From Ophioderma brevispina (lineage: Eukaryota; Echinodermata; Ophiuroidea; Amphilepidida; Ophiodermatidae): a stretch of 64,000 nt of DNA. The translations under genes and the position numbers were made by a program. Shown here in pieces: positions 31,661 through 43,625 of the stretch (the first letter of the stretch is position 1; the number at the start of each line of letters is the position of its first letter). Where the stretch lies: contig JAMKCH010002922.1 of the NCBI GenBank assembly GCA_023653785.1, forward strand, positions 1-64,000, written 5' to 3'. Below the pieces are notes generated by a model, which did no database searches, was not told the DNA's origin, and was given only the letters and a program-made list of their open reading frames with translations.

Positions 31661-34600
31661 AAGAAATAATTAAAATAGTTAATTATTTTTGCTCAAATGT
31701 TTGCTTTGGTTATAAAGAGGGATAAACAGGCTTTCAGAAAATGTTTATTTGGTGTCATTTGGACTTTGGAGGAAGGAGTTATGCCTATTTTTCTGAGAGA
31801 CTTAAAAGACAAAAAAATCCTGTTTGGCCGATTTTGAGCCAAACAAAGATACATCGTTTACATAGAGTAACATGGTCTTCAGCAGTGATTTAAGTAAAAA
31901 CATTTAACACCAAAGTATTGTTAAACAATAGAAGGTGGGAGAATAATTAAAGGATTATAAAAATAATATCCCGGAGATTACAAAAGAAAATGAGTAAAAA
32001 AATGTTAAATTTCCCAAATAAAGTCAAGATAGCTGTGTAAGACCACAGTTTACTTTGGTTCAGCAAGATTCCATGGTTTTAACTTACGACGAAACTTGGG
32101 AGACAAAGTGAAACTTTAGGTTTTGTATTCCGCTTGAAAAAACAGTGCGATATTTAATTTTTAAGTTTTAATTCCAATTTATTTACAGAAAACTTCAGCT
32201 TTAGTTCTCACAATTTATGGATGCTGAGTATACTGTATTTGTGCAAAATAATTACCTTAGAGATGTAAAACAAAAATCTTTGAGCAGTTTCATTATGTTC
32301 ATGAACTGAGACATTGATAGGAGTGATTTTCAATAACTGACTTTCTATGATTGAACAATGGTAACTTAATTTGTTGAAGATATTTTACTTATAATTATGT
32401 TACACAATAGACTATTTTATTCAAGCTGATATGTTTTTGTTGAGAAGAAATCGATACCATCTGAAATTGCATGTGTCAGTCAAAGCGCAGGTCACACATA
32501 TACTGCTTATTTTCTTTTCAGCAACTCACCTGACTTCGAATGACCGCTATGAAAAAGTGTAAAATAGATTTGGTCAAGGTACATTTTTGTTGGATTATGC
32601 GTTGTTACCGTCTTTAAAATTGTTTGAAATAGGAGTAATTGGATAGATATGTCTAAACTAGCATGATAACGTCGGTGATGGTTGATATTAAATGTAAAAT
32701 TGCCATTTTTAAAACAAATCAAATGATACAGATTTTAGATGCAAAGTCGGGCTAAAAACCTGCCAAAAATAATGCTATTGGAAACGGACAACTCTGATTT
32801 TTTCAGTTTTCAAAATTTACAGCGTTTTCTTCCGCAATTCATCAAAATTAAATTACAGGAACATACGAAACGGTCAAATCCACGAAAATAACACAAAAAT
32901 ATAATTCAAATGTTTAGGCCCAATTTCTCTGTGTGATTGCTACGTTATCAATCAATATTGCCATTGTTATAGGCAAGGCCGTGGAACCAATCGTGCGTGT
33001 ATTTCCCAGCTCTTCCCACAGCGGGTGAAATGAACACATCAGATTGACTCGTGGTATATGGAAATACAATAAAACTTGATCTGGTAAAAGCCCGAAATAA
33101 CACTATATTTGGTATAGTTTTACATCATTTTGGTACAACGAGAAAGCGTTGGACACCAATTATTTTTGGCACATAGGAAGCCACATATCTTAACAGTTTG
33201 TCAACGTTCAGTGTGCCGAAATCTGTCGGAAACGGTCAGGTCCACGGTTTGTTTGGGGACACTATGCGACATATTAAAATTAAATACAGTTTTAAAACAA
33301 CTTATCACGTAATTATTTAAGGAATATAAATTTTCTGATATGCTAAGCAAAGAAAAAACTACAGATTATTTGTGGCCTCATTTAGCGCTTTTAATATTTG
33401 TACCAGGTCCACTTAAAATGGTTTAAATTTAAGCTTTCATTTCGGAAAGCTTCACAAAGATTCGGCACTGACAGATAGCTTGGGAATTGCGTGCTAAGAA
33501 ATCATGACCTTTGCAGGCACAAAGCGTGACCTGCTGTCTGACTGGTGTGAATTGTCTTTGCTATAATATGTTATGGTATACTGCTGTGCGAGGATTTATT
33601 GGAGCAAAAGATAATTGACCGGATGCCCTTCCTGACGTCAATCCACAGTTTTAGGCGGTGGGCCTAGCCTTTTGGGCAACCATACTCACCATGCAAGGCA
33701 GCATGTGCTGGATGGCCGCCATTAGCTCTCCAGAGCTGACGCCCTTGTGGGTAGATCTTCTTTTTCATTCTACCAGGGTAACCAGCTACCCTCCTCATCA
33801 GATTTCCTTTGAAAACCCAATGGGGTGCCGGTTTAGCCGCCAACAACTCGGCCCTGGGAGAGGTAGTACTGGTTACCAGGATACCAGTAGCAGGCCCACA
33901 TAGGAAACCTGGCCTGACACACTTTTTTCTTTCATGTATTTACTTTCCTTGGTCGATGTTTGGTGTATTATTTGGGATATTTGCTCAAATAGTCTCTCTG
34001 TCCTTAGAACTTAACAGCCAGCCTTTTCTGCGTTTTAACTTGGTATTGCTGGACCCCAAGTTAAGGTTTTTCAGCACGTCGGAAGTAAATGCCGGTTGAT
34101 CATGTGAAGTCAGTGTGTCAAGGTTCGGTCGGTTGGTTTTAATGAAAATAGTTTTGCTTATTTTTAGGCTCCTCTTTTTATATCGGTTTGCAATTTTGCC
34201 AGTCTTTAGGTAACAAGTTTAAGGTGTTTTTATAGTGCTCACGTTAATTGAGGCGAATTAAGTTTTTCAATACTTGTTTTTCTTTTTGTTAGTGATGGCA
34301 TGGTGTAAGTAGCTTAGTGTTAGTAGATTGATGCCAGAAGTCCTGCAACTGCTAAGTGAATCTCTTACCTAGTACTCTTTGCTTAATGGGTAGTGCGGTT
34401 AGTACCCCTTTTAAAGTTTCGGTGTTCCTTGTCGGAGGCGAGATGGGGTACATATAGACCAGTTAACAGCAATGTTTATAAACATGTTAGGGTCTAGTAT
34501 CTTGAAATAAGTCAGCCTGACTGTTACACACTGGGCAATTGTATCTGTTAGAGTTTTAATACTATGGGCCATAACGATTCGCAGGCATGGATTCGCAGGC

Positions 34601-34840
34601 AACAAAAGAAGTGACGTAGGATGTTAACTGGTCTATATATTGCATGTTAGCTCGCTATAGCCATCTGAATGCATCCGCTTCTGTAGTTTACCACTTGCGT
34701 TCTATACTAATCGCTGAGGTTTTTTCTTGATTTTTATAGCAGTCGCTTGTGTTTAATAGGCTTTCATTGTTAGGTAGATGCTGCATTTACATACAGGAAG
34801 TACTGTGAGATAATATGTGTAAAGGTGCTTCTCTAATTGT
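31661..34840. other. Intronic sequence, nothing recognised
   Basis: About 3.2 kb of AT-rich DNA without a gene that I can name. The segment 33620-33910 is more GC-rich and its minus strand has a few short open frames, but I recognise no domain in it. Confidence 0.35.
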
Positions 34841-34852
34841 TTCCGAATAGGA

Positions 34853-35058
34853 ATGATAGCTATCAGACACAGTCTTACAATTTCTCCTCTCCCAGACAAC
34901 TGTTTTGCAGGGGATGGCCTCCACCTTTCAGTTTTTTCAAAAGTCTTTGAGGTTACATTTTTTTCTTATGTAACTTTTGTTTTTCTACCTTTACAGCTGA
35001 GCCCCATTGCTTTCCACAAATTTAAGAAAGGGGGGAGGCAAGTTATGCCAATGTAATT
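34853..35058 (+). pseudogene. Possible SGNH-hydrolase-like tail of a retroelement ORF
   Basis: The frame includes LPDNCFAGDGLHLSVFSKVF. The D-G-x-H-L-S block resembles the catalytic Asp-x-x-His of SGNH hydrolases, a domain carried by some tyrosine-recombinase and LINE-type retroelements. A purine run and stop (AAGGGGGGAGG, ATGTAA) follow. Only this one motif supports the call, so treat it as a lead. Directly downstream is an 80-bp minisatellite. Confidence 0.3.
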
Positions 35059-35149
35059 TGTTTGGCGGCATATTTTTGTAAATTTGTTTTCTTCGCCATT
35101 TATGTTATTATATTTTTGTTGAGTCATTGATTTTATTGGATATTAATGC

Positions 35150-35935
35150 AAATTTAAAGGCAAACGCCAAAAGGTGGTAGAGCAAACATTCAGTAGAAAC
35201 TTGCTTTGTACTCAACCTGAATTATAACTGAAGGCAAATGCCAAAAGGGTGCTAGGGCAAACGCTCAGTAGGAATTTACTATTTATTCAGTCGTATTTTG
35301 TTGAACAAGTATGAAGGCAAACGCTAAGTGGCTAGAGCACACGCTCAGTAGATATTTTCTATTCATTCAATCATATTGTTGAACAGGCTTGAAGGCAAAC
35401 GCCAAAAGAGGCTAGAGCAAATGCTCAGTAGGTAATTTCTATTCATTCAATCATATTGTTGAACAGGCTTGAAGACAAATGCCAAAAGAGGCTAGAGCAA
35501 ACGCTCGGTAGATAATTTCTATTCATTCAATCATGTTGTTGAACAGGCTTGAAGGCAAATGCTAAAAGAGGCTAGAGCAAACGCTCAGTAGTTATTTGCT
35601 ATTCAATCTCATTTTGTTGAACATGCTTGAAGGCAAACGCTTAAAGAGGCTAGAGCAAACGCTCAGTAAGATTTGCTATATTGTATCCAATCTTATTTTG
35701 TTGAACATGCAAAAGGCAAACGCCAAAAAGGGAGCTAGAGCAAACGCTCAGTAGGAATTTGATATCAGTCAATTTAATTTGTTAAACAACTTGAAGGCAA
35801 ACACCAAAAAGCTAGTGCAAACTTTCAGTAATATTTGCTAGTATAGTCATTCAATTTCAACTGCTGATCGACTTGAAGGCAAACGCCAAACATTCAGTAG
35901 GATGTTAAAACTCTAAGGCAAACATCACGAGGAGC
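35150..35935 (+). repeat. Minisatellite of about 80 bp, about 10 units
   Basis: The unit is GAAGGCAAACGCCAAAAGAG, GCTAGAGCAAACGCTCAGTA, GGTAATTTCTATTCATTCAA and TCATATTGTTGAACAGGCTT. Copies start at about 35157, 35232, 35312, 35391, 35471, 35551, 35628, 35710, 35795 and 35875. The middle units (35391-35600) are the most alike and the outer ones the most decayed, which fits growth from the centre. GCAAACGC...GCGTTTGC-like words give each unit weak internal symmetry. Confidence 0.9.
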
Positions 35936-36119
35936 AATAAGGGAAAGTCACCCTTCAGTTTCGATTATGATATTTTCATTCAATTTCAATGCAATACTGC
36001 TCCCATCTCTATATATTGTATTTAATTCCTGGGAGTACTTCTTGTGTCCAAGGATGTGTCTAAGGATGTCTCCTTGGACATATCCTTTGTCTGCCAGAGG
36101 AAGAGCCTGCTAGAAGATA

Positions 36120-36320
36120 CGCTCTCTACATACCACCTCATGGCAAAAGGAGACCCGGACGTCCACCCACCTCTTATTTAGCCTACATCCAACGTGTGCT
36201 AGGGTATGATAAAGGCATGATACAAGCTGAGCAGATAGCCGCACTTGCCAAAGATAGATGTGCATGGAGAAATCTTGTAATCGCCTGCTCCGCAGCCGAA
36301 GGATGATGATGATGATGAGT
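36120..36320 (+). pseudogene. LINE 3' end (protein tail plus GAT microsatellite)
   Basis: The plus strand encodes YIPPHGKRRPGRPPTSYLAY followed by IQRVLGYDKGM and LAKDRCAWRNLVIACSAAEG, ending in a TGA at 36304. It runs straight into (GAT)n at 36303-36319. A basic GKRRPGRP block, a D-R-x-x-W-R motif, a stop, then a trinucleotide tail is the usual C-terminal signature of an RTE/CR1-like LINE. It is a 5'-truncated insertion of about 200 bp. Confidence 0.75.
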
Positions 36321-36424
36321 ACTTCTTACATCACGTTGATTATTTGATGAGAGGGCACATGTTTAATAAATGACCTCTCGGATGAAAACTAAGAGGCCAC
36401 AAATGCCAGCTTGCTTCCTTTTTT

Positions 36425-36712
36425 TGCAATTTGGGCGATTTGGGCCATTTGCGATTTGGGCGATTTGGGGGATTTGCGTGATTTGCGATTTGGGTGATTT
36501 GCGATGGGTGATTTGTGATTTGGGTAATTTGTGAATTGGGTAATTTGTGATTTGGGTAATTTGTGATTTGTGTAATTTGTGATTTGTGTAATTTGTGATT
36601 TGGGTAATTTTGGGGCAAACTAGGTGGGCAAGAAAAAAATTTGGGGGGGAAAATGCCCCCCCCCCCCCCCCCCCCGGTGGCGCCGCCACTTAAAAGAGCC
36701 TTATAAAAAGGC
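36425..36712. repeat. GATTTGGGTAATTTGT microsatellite next to a 20-base C-run
   Basis: About ten copies of a 16-18-bp unit, GATTTG(G/T)GTAATTTGT, run from 36430 to 36610. Then follow GGGGGGGAAAATG, a C-run at about 36656-36675, and a GGTGGCGCCGCCAC palindrome. The C-run plus TGGCG(G/C)CGCC signature recurs at 59.35 kb and is probably the end of a dispersed element. Confidence 0.75.
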
Positions 36713-36845
36713 CACCTATTGGGCGGAAAAACCTCACAATATAGTAATTATTCATGGTCAAGGACAAATCATTAAGGCACAAATTAATTTTTGTGACGTC
36801 ACCAATAGCTACGACTGAATATTCGGTCATTAGGCACTTTACGTG

Positions 36846-37000
36846 TTAAAGGTGCAATGAGAGATTTCACATATCAGGTGTACCTAAAAATATCAAAAGT
36901 AATGATTTTTGCCCTGATGGAAAGCTTTCTATCAAAATATCCCCCTCTGAAAGGATTAAGCTGAAAAATGTTTCTTTGGTACAATAATTGTGAAATTTCT
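36846..37000 (+). mobile_element. TTAA MITE, family 3, one-ended copy
   Basis: TTAAAGGTGCAATGAGAGAT and TTCACAT..CAGGTGT, followed by a body like that at 45.95 kb (TTTTTG, CTGAAA, GATTAAGCTGA), mark the left part of a family 3 element. The right inverted end is missing, so the copy is truncated near 37000. Confidence 0.65.
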
Positions 37001-37349
37001 AATTTTATTCTAGTTTTGTGGGTGGTTATAACTTTACAGTTGTATTCCATGACCTCCTTGTTTTGTAATATTTCTAATTCTTATTTGTTGAATTTGCTTT
37101 CACACAATTTAAACATTTTGTTTAATATACCATTTGTCAATATATTTTTACGTTATATATCTTATATATCATATGTTTTCAGAAGTCTGTTTAGGGTCCC
37201 CACTTCACCTTTTTGCACCACACTTCAGCTTTTTGATGTTATATTTGTGCAATAAAGATAATAAACTACACCATCTGTTATTGAGCTCAGTCAAAAATAT
37301 TAGTGGTAGAGTCAAATACTTGATATTGGGATACACTTCTATAGTGCAT

Positions 37350-37620
37350 CAGTGTATTGTTGATTATCCATTGTTGTTCAGTGCATTATATCCTACGAAT
37401 CAGTCTCCAGTAAGGTTATCTGAGGCAGAGAGCACAAATTATATAAACCTGCACGCCAAACAAAAGATTCTATATAAACTTGCACGCGAAACAAAAGAAT
37501 CTTGATAATTTGTGCACTCTGTCTTCTAGTGACTTCAGACAAACCTCTAGAAACACGGAGAATGATTCGTAAAATACAATGCTCTAAACAACAATGGATA
37601 ATCAATATACAACAGATTTA
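37350..37620. mobile_element. Foldback element with arms of about 100 bp
   Basis: The left arm includes TTGTTGATTATCCATTGTTG, TTCAGTGCATT, CCTACGAATC and GAGAGCACAAATTAT. It is mirrored by ATAATTTGTGCACTCTGTCT, GATTCGTAAAATACAATGCT and CAACAATGGATAATCAATAT. The centre is a short tandem pair (CTATATAAACTTGCACG..AAACAAAAGA twice). It is non-coding. Confidence 0.8.
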
Positions 37621-37661
37621 CCAACCATGTCCATCAAGCATCGTAAAGGCTCAGTCACACA

Positions 37662-38005
37662 GAAAACCACTTCCAGACTGCTCCAGACTGGTGCCGATTG
37701 GCCAATGTTCGAAAATCGTGAGCAGTTTTTCTTTTTCATGTGTAGTTTGGGCAAGGTCTGGGACTGTTCTGTACAGTCGTCTGTAGTCTTACCCATTATT
37801 TGCTAGAAAACCGCTTCCAGACTGCTCAAAACTGGTGCCGATTGAACATTTTTCAAAAATCATAATTTTCCTTTTTCAGGTGTAGTTTTGGCCAAGTCTG
37901 GGACTGTCCTGTACAGTCTTCTGTGGTCGAGAGCATGTGGCAAATTTGAAAAAACCCGCCACGATTTTTCTTGCAGCTTAAAAAAAATCGTGGCGGGTTT
38001 TGGAA
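37662..38005 (+). repeat. 146-bp tandem pair followed by a strong hairpin
   Basis: AAAACC(A/G)CTTCCAGACTGCTC, TGGTGCCGATTG, TTTTTC.TGTGTAGTTT and GTCTGGGACTGT(T/C)CTGTAC occur at 37660 and again at about 37808 (offset about 146 bp). Directly after comes an inverted pair, AAAACCCGCCACGATTTTT (37954-37972) and AAAAATCGTGGCGGGTTTT (37983-38001), with a 10-base loop. This 19-bp perfect stem is among the strongest short hairpins in the window. Confidence 0.85.
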
Positions 38006-38760
38006 TCGGTAAGGTCGGCTTGAACACATGAGCGGTTTGGAAGCGGTAGCCGATGAGTTGGGGCGCATCATGAGTGGTTGTGTGCAGTTGGAGAGTGGTC
38101 GGCAATGAGTCTGTTCCAAGCGGGAGAGAAAATGCAAGCCAACTGGACATGTTAAATCGGCGACTAAACTCGGCGACTACAGAAGTCGCGTCGCCGACTT
38201 GCAGTATTGACAGCAACTTGTGCTGTCGTGTTAAGGTCTGCGACTGATTGAGAACTGAACAAGTGACATGCTTGATCGCCTACTGCTTGGCCTTGTCTTG
38301 TAATTTGAACAAGACTGCAACCGATTTAGAAAGAAATGTGGTCTTGTGTAGTTGGGAAGAGGTTGGGTCGCATCGCATGTTGTCTTCATGTGATGGTACT
38401 TTTCTTGGCATCAACAACTCGACGACCAATCGACGAGCAGTCTTGACAGCGACATGTCACAACTTGTGCCGCTGTTTCAATTCGGCGACTAATCGTGGGA
38501 CTGATACAAGTGGCGTCGCCAATTAAAACAACATGGCGTGGATCTGTGTTGATTTCCTGATGCTGTCGCCTACTGATCGGCGTTTCAGCATCCCATGTCT
38601 CATTGACGACGGGGATACCCGCAGACTGTAATTGTTAGCCCATTTGGAAAACAAGTGGTTCTCAAACCATAAGTGTCGCCTGGTTGTGTGATCACTTGCT
38701 TTATCAGATGAGTTGCAATGTGTAAATTTAGAAAGAGAACAAATGCTTGGAGAGGGAACT
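38006..38760. other. Intronic sequence rich in CGGCGACT words
   Basis: Between 38155 and 38590 the words TCGGCGACTAA, GTCGCGTCGCCGACTTG and GTCGCCTACTGATCGGCG recur in both orientations about eight times. This gives local symmetry without a clean unit. No gene is seen. Confidence 0.4.
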
Positions 38761-41375
38761 TGTTATCTAGCGAGGTCACATGGGTCGACAGGGGGAAGGT
38801 GTCCAACCTGAGGTCACCAAGTCACATGAGGGCACCCCAGCCGCCCGCCCCACCCTTCCCCCCCCCGGATGCCCCCTGGCCCCCGACATAATCCTCCCCC
38901 TCCCTGACACACCCCCCTCCTCCCCTTCGCCAATCCCCACCCTCCTCCCCTCAGCCACACCCCGTCAACCCTCCGATTTTGTGAATGGGCCAAAGGTGAC
39001 TTGAGGTCACCAAGGTCACATGAGGTCACATGGTGTTACAAAGGGTCACCAAGTCACAACGTCCACACAAAGTCACAAGGTCACACAAAGTCACAAAGGT
39101 CCCACAAGGTCACTGATGTCATCAAGGTCATGAAGGTCACCAAGGTCACATTAGGTCAACCAAGGTCACATGAGGTTCCACCACGGTCACATGGGGTTCC
39201 AAAGGTCACATGAAGTCACCAAGGGTCACATGAGGTCACCCTTCCCTCCACGGGGCGAGCTTCACCCCGACCCTTCCCCGACGCAGGGCCCCTCTACCGC
39301 CAACGCAACACCGACCCCTCCCCAACCCATATATTCCCCAATCTCTCCCCCAAGAGTCCTTTATTTCACCCCCAGAAACTCGCTTCCCCATCCTCACCCC
39401 ACAGTAGGGAAGGGCCCCTCGCCCTGCACCCCTCCCCCCTTTCCCCTCCCCCCCCCCCCCCCGGGCTTCCTCTCCCCCTCTCCCAGGCCCTTCCTCCTCT
39501 CCCCCAGCCCCCACCCTTCCCCCAAAAAAATCAAAAAAAAAACCCCACGACCCCCCCATTCCCAAACCAAGAAGAAAAAGAAATCATAGAATCTCACAAC
39601 ACCCCAAAAAGATGTATGTTATAGTAGTTTTTCATGTAGCAAAGGAATTTTGCATATCCGATGTACCATTTTAAGAAGCGATTCATCAATTACGCATATT
39701 TAAATAAAATAGAAAAATTAAAAAAAAAAAAAAAAAACTTTCAAATGGCAAAAGAAGATGCGCACCAAATGGGTTTTCGTGCATTGAAGGAATTTGCAGT
39801 ACCGAAGTACGTTTTCAAAATATAGCGATTACACACTGATTTTTGCATTTTTAATTAGCCTCATTTGCATATGTAAATTTGCCCGAAATGATGCCCACAT
39901 CTACCAGTTTTGAGAACTCTTTAAACCCGCTTCCTTCCACCCAAGTACATCATTATACGCATTATGGACGTCCAGATAACTTGCACCACATCCTTGCGGG
40001 GAAAGGGTTCATTTGGACCGGCCACAATAAGCTAATTAAGTATCATGTGAATATGCAAATTATGCAGCCAAAAAAGATACCATAATTTCTGTCACCTCAA
40101 CTTCTATAAACCACTAACCAGGTGAAGTAAATAATACAGGGGACTGTAGTGTAGAGTGTGCGCTTTCCGGAAACATTGTGAAAACTTAATCTTTGCACAC
40201 AAGTACTTTATGCTTGAATAATATCCATCAAATTGATGGAAGCACTTGCCAACCCCCCTTATGGCCCCCAGCTTGGGTTTCAAGGTTATACAGGGGTCAA
40301 AAAGGAAAATTTAAAAATGTTTTCTGAATGTGTTAAAAAGCACACCATGGTTTGTGCGGTCACAGGATGATTCCAAAAAAGGTATAGTTTACACTATCTA
40401 TGGCTTTAGTTCCGGAGTTATGGGGTAAAAACAGTAAAAATGGTGAAAAGTCAATTTGGTGTGTACATGGAGTCCACAGTTAAAGTCGCTTTTGATTCAG
40501 TTATATGTGGTGCATATTGTATGTCCCTATCTTAAAGGATGAAATAGAATGTGTTTGCCTTATCTGTTTTGTGCTTATTTTTCGACGGTCTCCAACACAA
40601 TATGACACAGGTCAATAGAATTCCCCAATAGCTGCCAATAGCTTTGACTCTATTCGCCATTTTGGGTTATCCCAGACACGTAAGAAGTCAAAACTATTCC
40701 TATATTCATTCTATTAGGTAAACCAAGCAATTTGAAGAACCACATCTTTACAAAAATTTGGACAACTTTTTAATTTTTTGACACCCTGTACAACCAAAAT
40801 TGACTTTACCTCTTAAACCATTTTTCCCAGTGTTTTTATACCCCCTAAGTCCTAAACTATAATGCACAGGTAGTATAAACCTATAGCCTTTTGGAATCCT
40901 TGGGGAACCAGACAGATATCATTGTTTATGGCCAAGCTGGGGGGCCATGAAAGGGGTGTGCAAAGTGCTTCCATCATTTTTTTTGATATCAATTTAACGT
41001 ACTTGATACCAAAATCCACACATTTTTCTCAGATTTTGCACACTCACCTTCAGATCTGTTCACTACAGTCCCCCCACTATCCGGATTAGCAATTTAGTCA
41101 GCAGACATTTCAAAAAGTTAACCGAAAGTCTTAAAAAAATATGCAAATAAAGCTAATTAAATTCATGAATATGCACATAATGCCGCCAAAAGCACACATA
41201 ATATTGCGGCCCTCACTCTATCCAAGTTGAAGTAAATCGGGATCGCGTTTTATCCTTCAGAGCAGTTTTTAAAAAGGTTAACAACCGAGTCATACGGACA
41301 GGGAACTGACGGACGTACGGACACACAGAAATTGGACTATAATGTGCCTCCATGAACATTCTTCAGATCAGAGCG
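38761..41375 (+). repeat. C-rich interspersed repeat, family A, copy 3, interrupted
   Basis: The left part is an array of (A)GGTCAC words (38798-39240) flanking two C-rich runs (38835-38965 and 39241-39560). The shared body follows, with CATGTAGCAAAGGAATTTTG, CATATCCGATGTACCATTTT, CTCATTTGCATATG, ACCCGCTTCCTTCCACC and CATCATTATACGC. At about 40137 a foldback element breaks it. The body resumes at about 41080, with AAGCTAATTAAATTCATGAA, and ends near 41345 with GGACGTACGGAC and a TATAATG phrase. The C-rich open frames on either strand are artefacts. Confidence 0.7.
40137..41076. mobile_element. Foldback transposon of 940 bp nested in family A copy 3
   Basis: The outer ends GGGGACTGTAGTG (40138-40150) and CACTACAGTCCCCCC are inverted. 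The inner arms also match: TGGAAGCACTTGCCAACCCC then TTATGGCCCCCAGCTTGG (about 40218-40277), against CCAAGCTGGGGGGCCATGAA then GGGG.GTGCAAAGTGCTTCCA (about 40933-40977). Arms therefore extend about 140 bp with interruptions. The centre (40280-40930) has no gene. The target duplication was not resolved. Confidence 0.8.
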
Positions 41376-41865
41376 ACACAAAATTCGTTTCTTGTGTAGT
41401 GGGGAAGTGGTTGGGTTGGGAGCTGTCTTCTGTGTGCACTAACCTTTAAGGGTGGTTGACAAAGTGTTCCTAATGTGTGAAATGTCGTGCTTGAGTTACT
41501 TCAATACCCTCCAAGTTTCATCAACCGGACTCTATTGGCTATATATATATAGTTTTTTTTAAATTCAAATGAAAAACTATGATTTGATAAAGTTTTCTGA
41601 TCAAATTGAAACCCGAACTTTTAAACAATTGGGAATTGGAATCTGTACCGACCTTGAAAAACTATTTCTTTAAAAGAATTTTAACCAAAACATCTAATTT
41701 TAATCACGCTGACAAGGCTATTCTCTCATGAAAAACGTAGTTTTTCAAAACGTAGGTTTATTAGTCGATAATCTGTTGTTTTTTTTGTTTTTTTTTTTTC
41801 GAAACGTTTATTATCATTTGATTATAAACGACTAAATTTATTGTTGAAAACCATATTTCTCAAAA

Positions 41866-41901
<36 letters not shown>

Positions 41902-42145
41902 TTTAGTTTTTTAAAACTAAGTTTAAAGAATTGACAAACGGATTTTGTCACCGATAAACGTTTGTCAAATTAAAAGTTTTTTCAACTTGGATATGAAAAA
42001 AATGGTTTTAGTCCTCTCCCTGAATCAATATTATTGTGAGTTTTTGGTGACATTTTGGTGATTTAGATATAAGCGTTAAAAAATCTAAACCAACCAGACT
42101 TTTATCGGAAGTGTGACCTTTAACAATTTCATTTTGAAAACACAA
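41376..42145. other. Intronic sequence with T-runs
   Basis: No gene. A run of about 27 T at 41869-41896 and smaller T-runs at 41777-41800 are present, and the segment is rich in AAAACTA and AACGTTTATT words. Confidence 0.4.
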
Positions 42146-42511
42146 TTAAAGGCTGACTCAGAGATTTCCAGGAGGAGGATCGCCCTAAATTTTGAAACAA
42201 TCGTGTTTTTTTGCATGTACATAATGCCTGTCCTATACTAATCACTGTTTGAAATAGCTAACTCAAATCAATGTCCTCCTATAGAATCACAACTTTGTTA
42301 ATAAAATTCCGTCCGGAAATGTTGGTTTATACCAGTATCCTATCCACTTTATACTCACATAAATTGTTTACTGGCAGCAAAACGAAAAAAATCCATTCCA
42401 TCTCAAACTTTTGGAATTGAGCCTTTTAGGTGACTATCTTTAGTTCTAGTTGACTATTTTTAATTAATACACGAAAAAGGTATATTTCAAAATCTCTGAG
42501 TCAGACTTTAA
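42146..42511 (+). mobile_element. TTAA MITE, family 2, copy 1
   Basis: TTAA borders (42146-42149 and 42508-42511) enclose inverted ends: TTAAAGGCTGACTCAGAGAT on the left, and AATCTCTGAGTCAGACTTTA on the right. Length is 366 bp. A second copy follows 566 bp later in the same direction, and a truncated third copy lies at 61.7 kb. Shared inner phrases include CGTGTTTTTTTGCAT, ATACATAAT, AAATCCA.TTCATCTCA and GGAATTGAGC.TTTTAGG. Confidence 0.9.
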
Positions 42512-43076
42512 AAGATATCTATCATTTTAAAGATTAGCAAATATAAATTTCAAAAGTCTAGGAATAACTCAAAATGCCATTTAGAACCTTGTAATTCTCA
42601 GTTCAAAATGGTAATTGATAAACTCAGATTATAAACTCGAAGAACAGGGTTTTATGTAAGAAAAAAAATCAGTCAATATTCATAGCTTTTCCCGATAAAC
42701 TAAGTTTTCAGTCAAAAAAAAATTTTCAGCTAAAACTAAATTTTCAGTTGAAAACAAGTTTTCTGTTAAATACTAAGATCCTCCAAAAAAAATATTTAAC
42801 AAAATTACGACAAAAAAATAGTGTAACGAAGTATAAGGATCTGGCCTGCCATACAAGGCATAACTACCTACTGCTCCAACGTAGAGACCCGCACCCATTG
42901 AATGGGTCATCAGCTTTGGTCATTACAAACCCTCAAATGACAATGAAACGTGGGATTGCATAGTAGCATGAATATTTTGTTGACATTTTACTGTTTACTT
43001 TCATTTGACAGGAGTTCCACTACTCAAAAACAAAGACTAATTACTGGAAAATACTTAGGTAACATGATCAGGCCTC
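42512..43076. other. Intronic sequence between two MITE copies
   Basis: Contains TTTTCAG(C/T).AAAACTAA words repeated at about 42695-42770. No gene. Confidence 0.4.
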
Positions 43077-43426
43077 TTAAAGGCTGACTCAGATTTCCCG
43101 ATGAGGGCGCACTCATTTTTCAAACAAATTGTGTTTTTTTGCATATACATAATTTTCACTGTGTGAAAAGACTAAGCTCAAATCGAAGTCCTTCATATAG
43201 AAAATCCCAACTTTGTTATAAAATTCCGGATCCAGAATTTTTGTTATACACGGTATCTTATGGGACTGTTGTACTGTGCATAAATGTTACTGCATGAAAA
43301 CGAAAAATCCAATTCATCTCATACTTAGGAATTGAGCATTTTAGGTTACTATTTATAGTTCTATATGACTATTTTTAATTACTACACAAAAAAAGTATAT
43401 TTTGAAATCTCTGAATCAGCCTTTAA
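43077..43426 (+). mobile_element. TTAA MITE, family 2, copy 2
   Basis: TTAA borders at 43077-43080 and 43423-43426 enclose 350 bp with ends TTAAAGGCTGACTCAGATTT and AAATCTCTGAATCAGCCTTT. It aligns along its whole length with the copy at 42146, with scattered substitutions and small indels. Confidence 0.9.
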
Positions 43427-43526
43427 TTGAGAGGGAGTCCCTCTTGCACACCATGATAGCTTTGTCAATAACCCTCAATGACGTGATGGGCAGTGCAGTA
43501 CATTATCATATTTACAATAAACTGGA

Positions 43527-43625
43527 TGAATTTAGTATTCTGACACCACATCCTTCAACATGTAGTTTATTCCGTTGAAGCTGCCGAATTCATTGGGTTG
43601 TGGTACAATACAAAATTCTTTCCAA
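43527..43625 (-). repeat. Dispersed palindromic repeat, copy 2
   Basis: An inverted relative of 25480-25595, sharing GAATTTAGTATT, CAACATG(T)AGTTTATTC and GCTGCCGAATTC. Copy 2 is inverted relative to copy 1 over the middle block. Confidence 0.65.

Noticed and set aside
35150..35935. CRISPR-like array of spaced repeats
   Set aside because: Whole units including the spacers repeat, the genome is eukaryotic and there are no cas genes.
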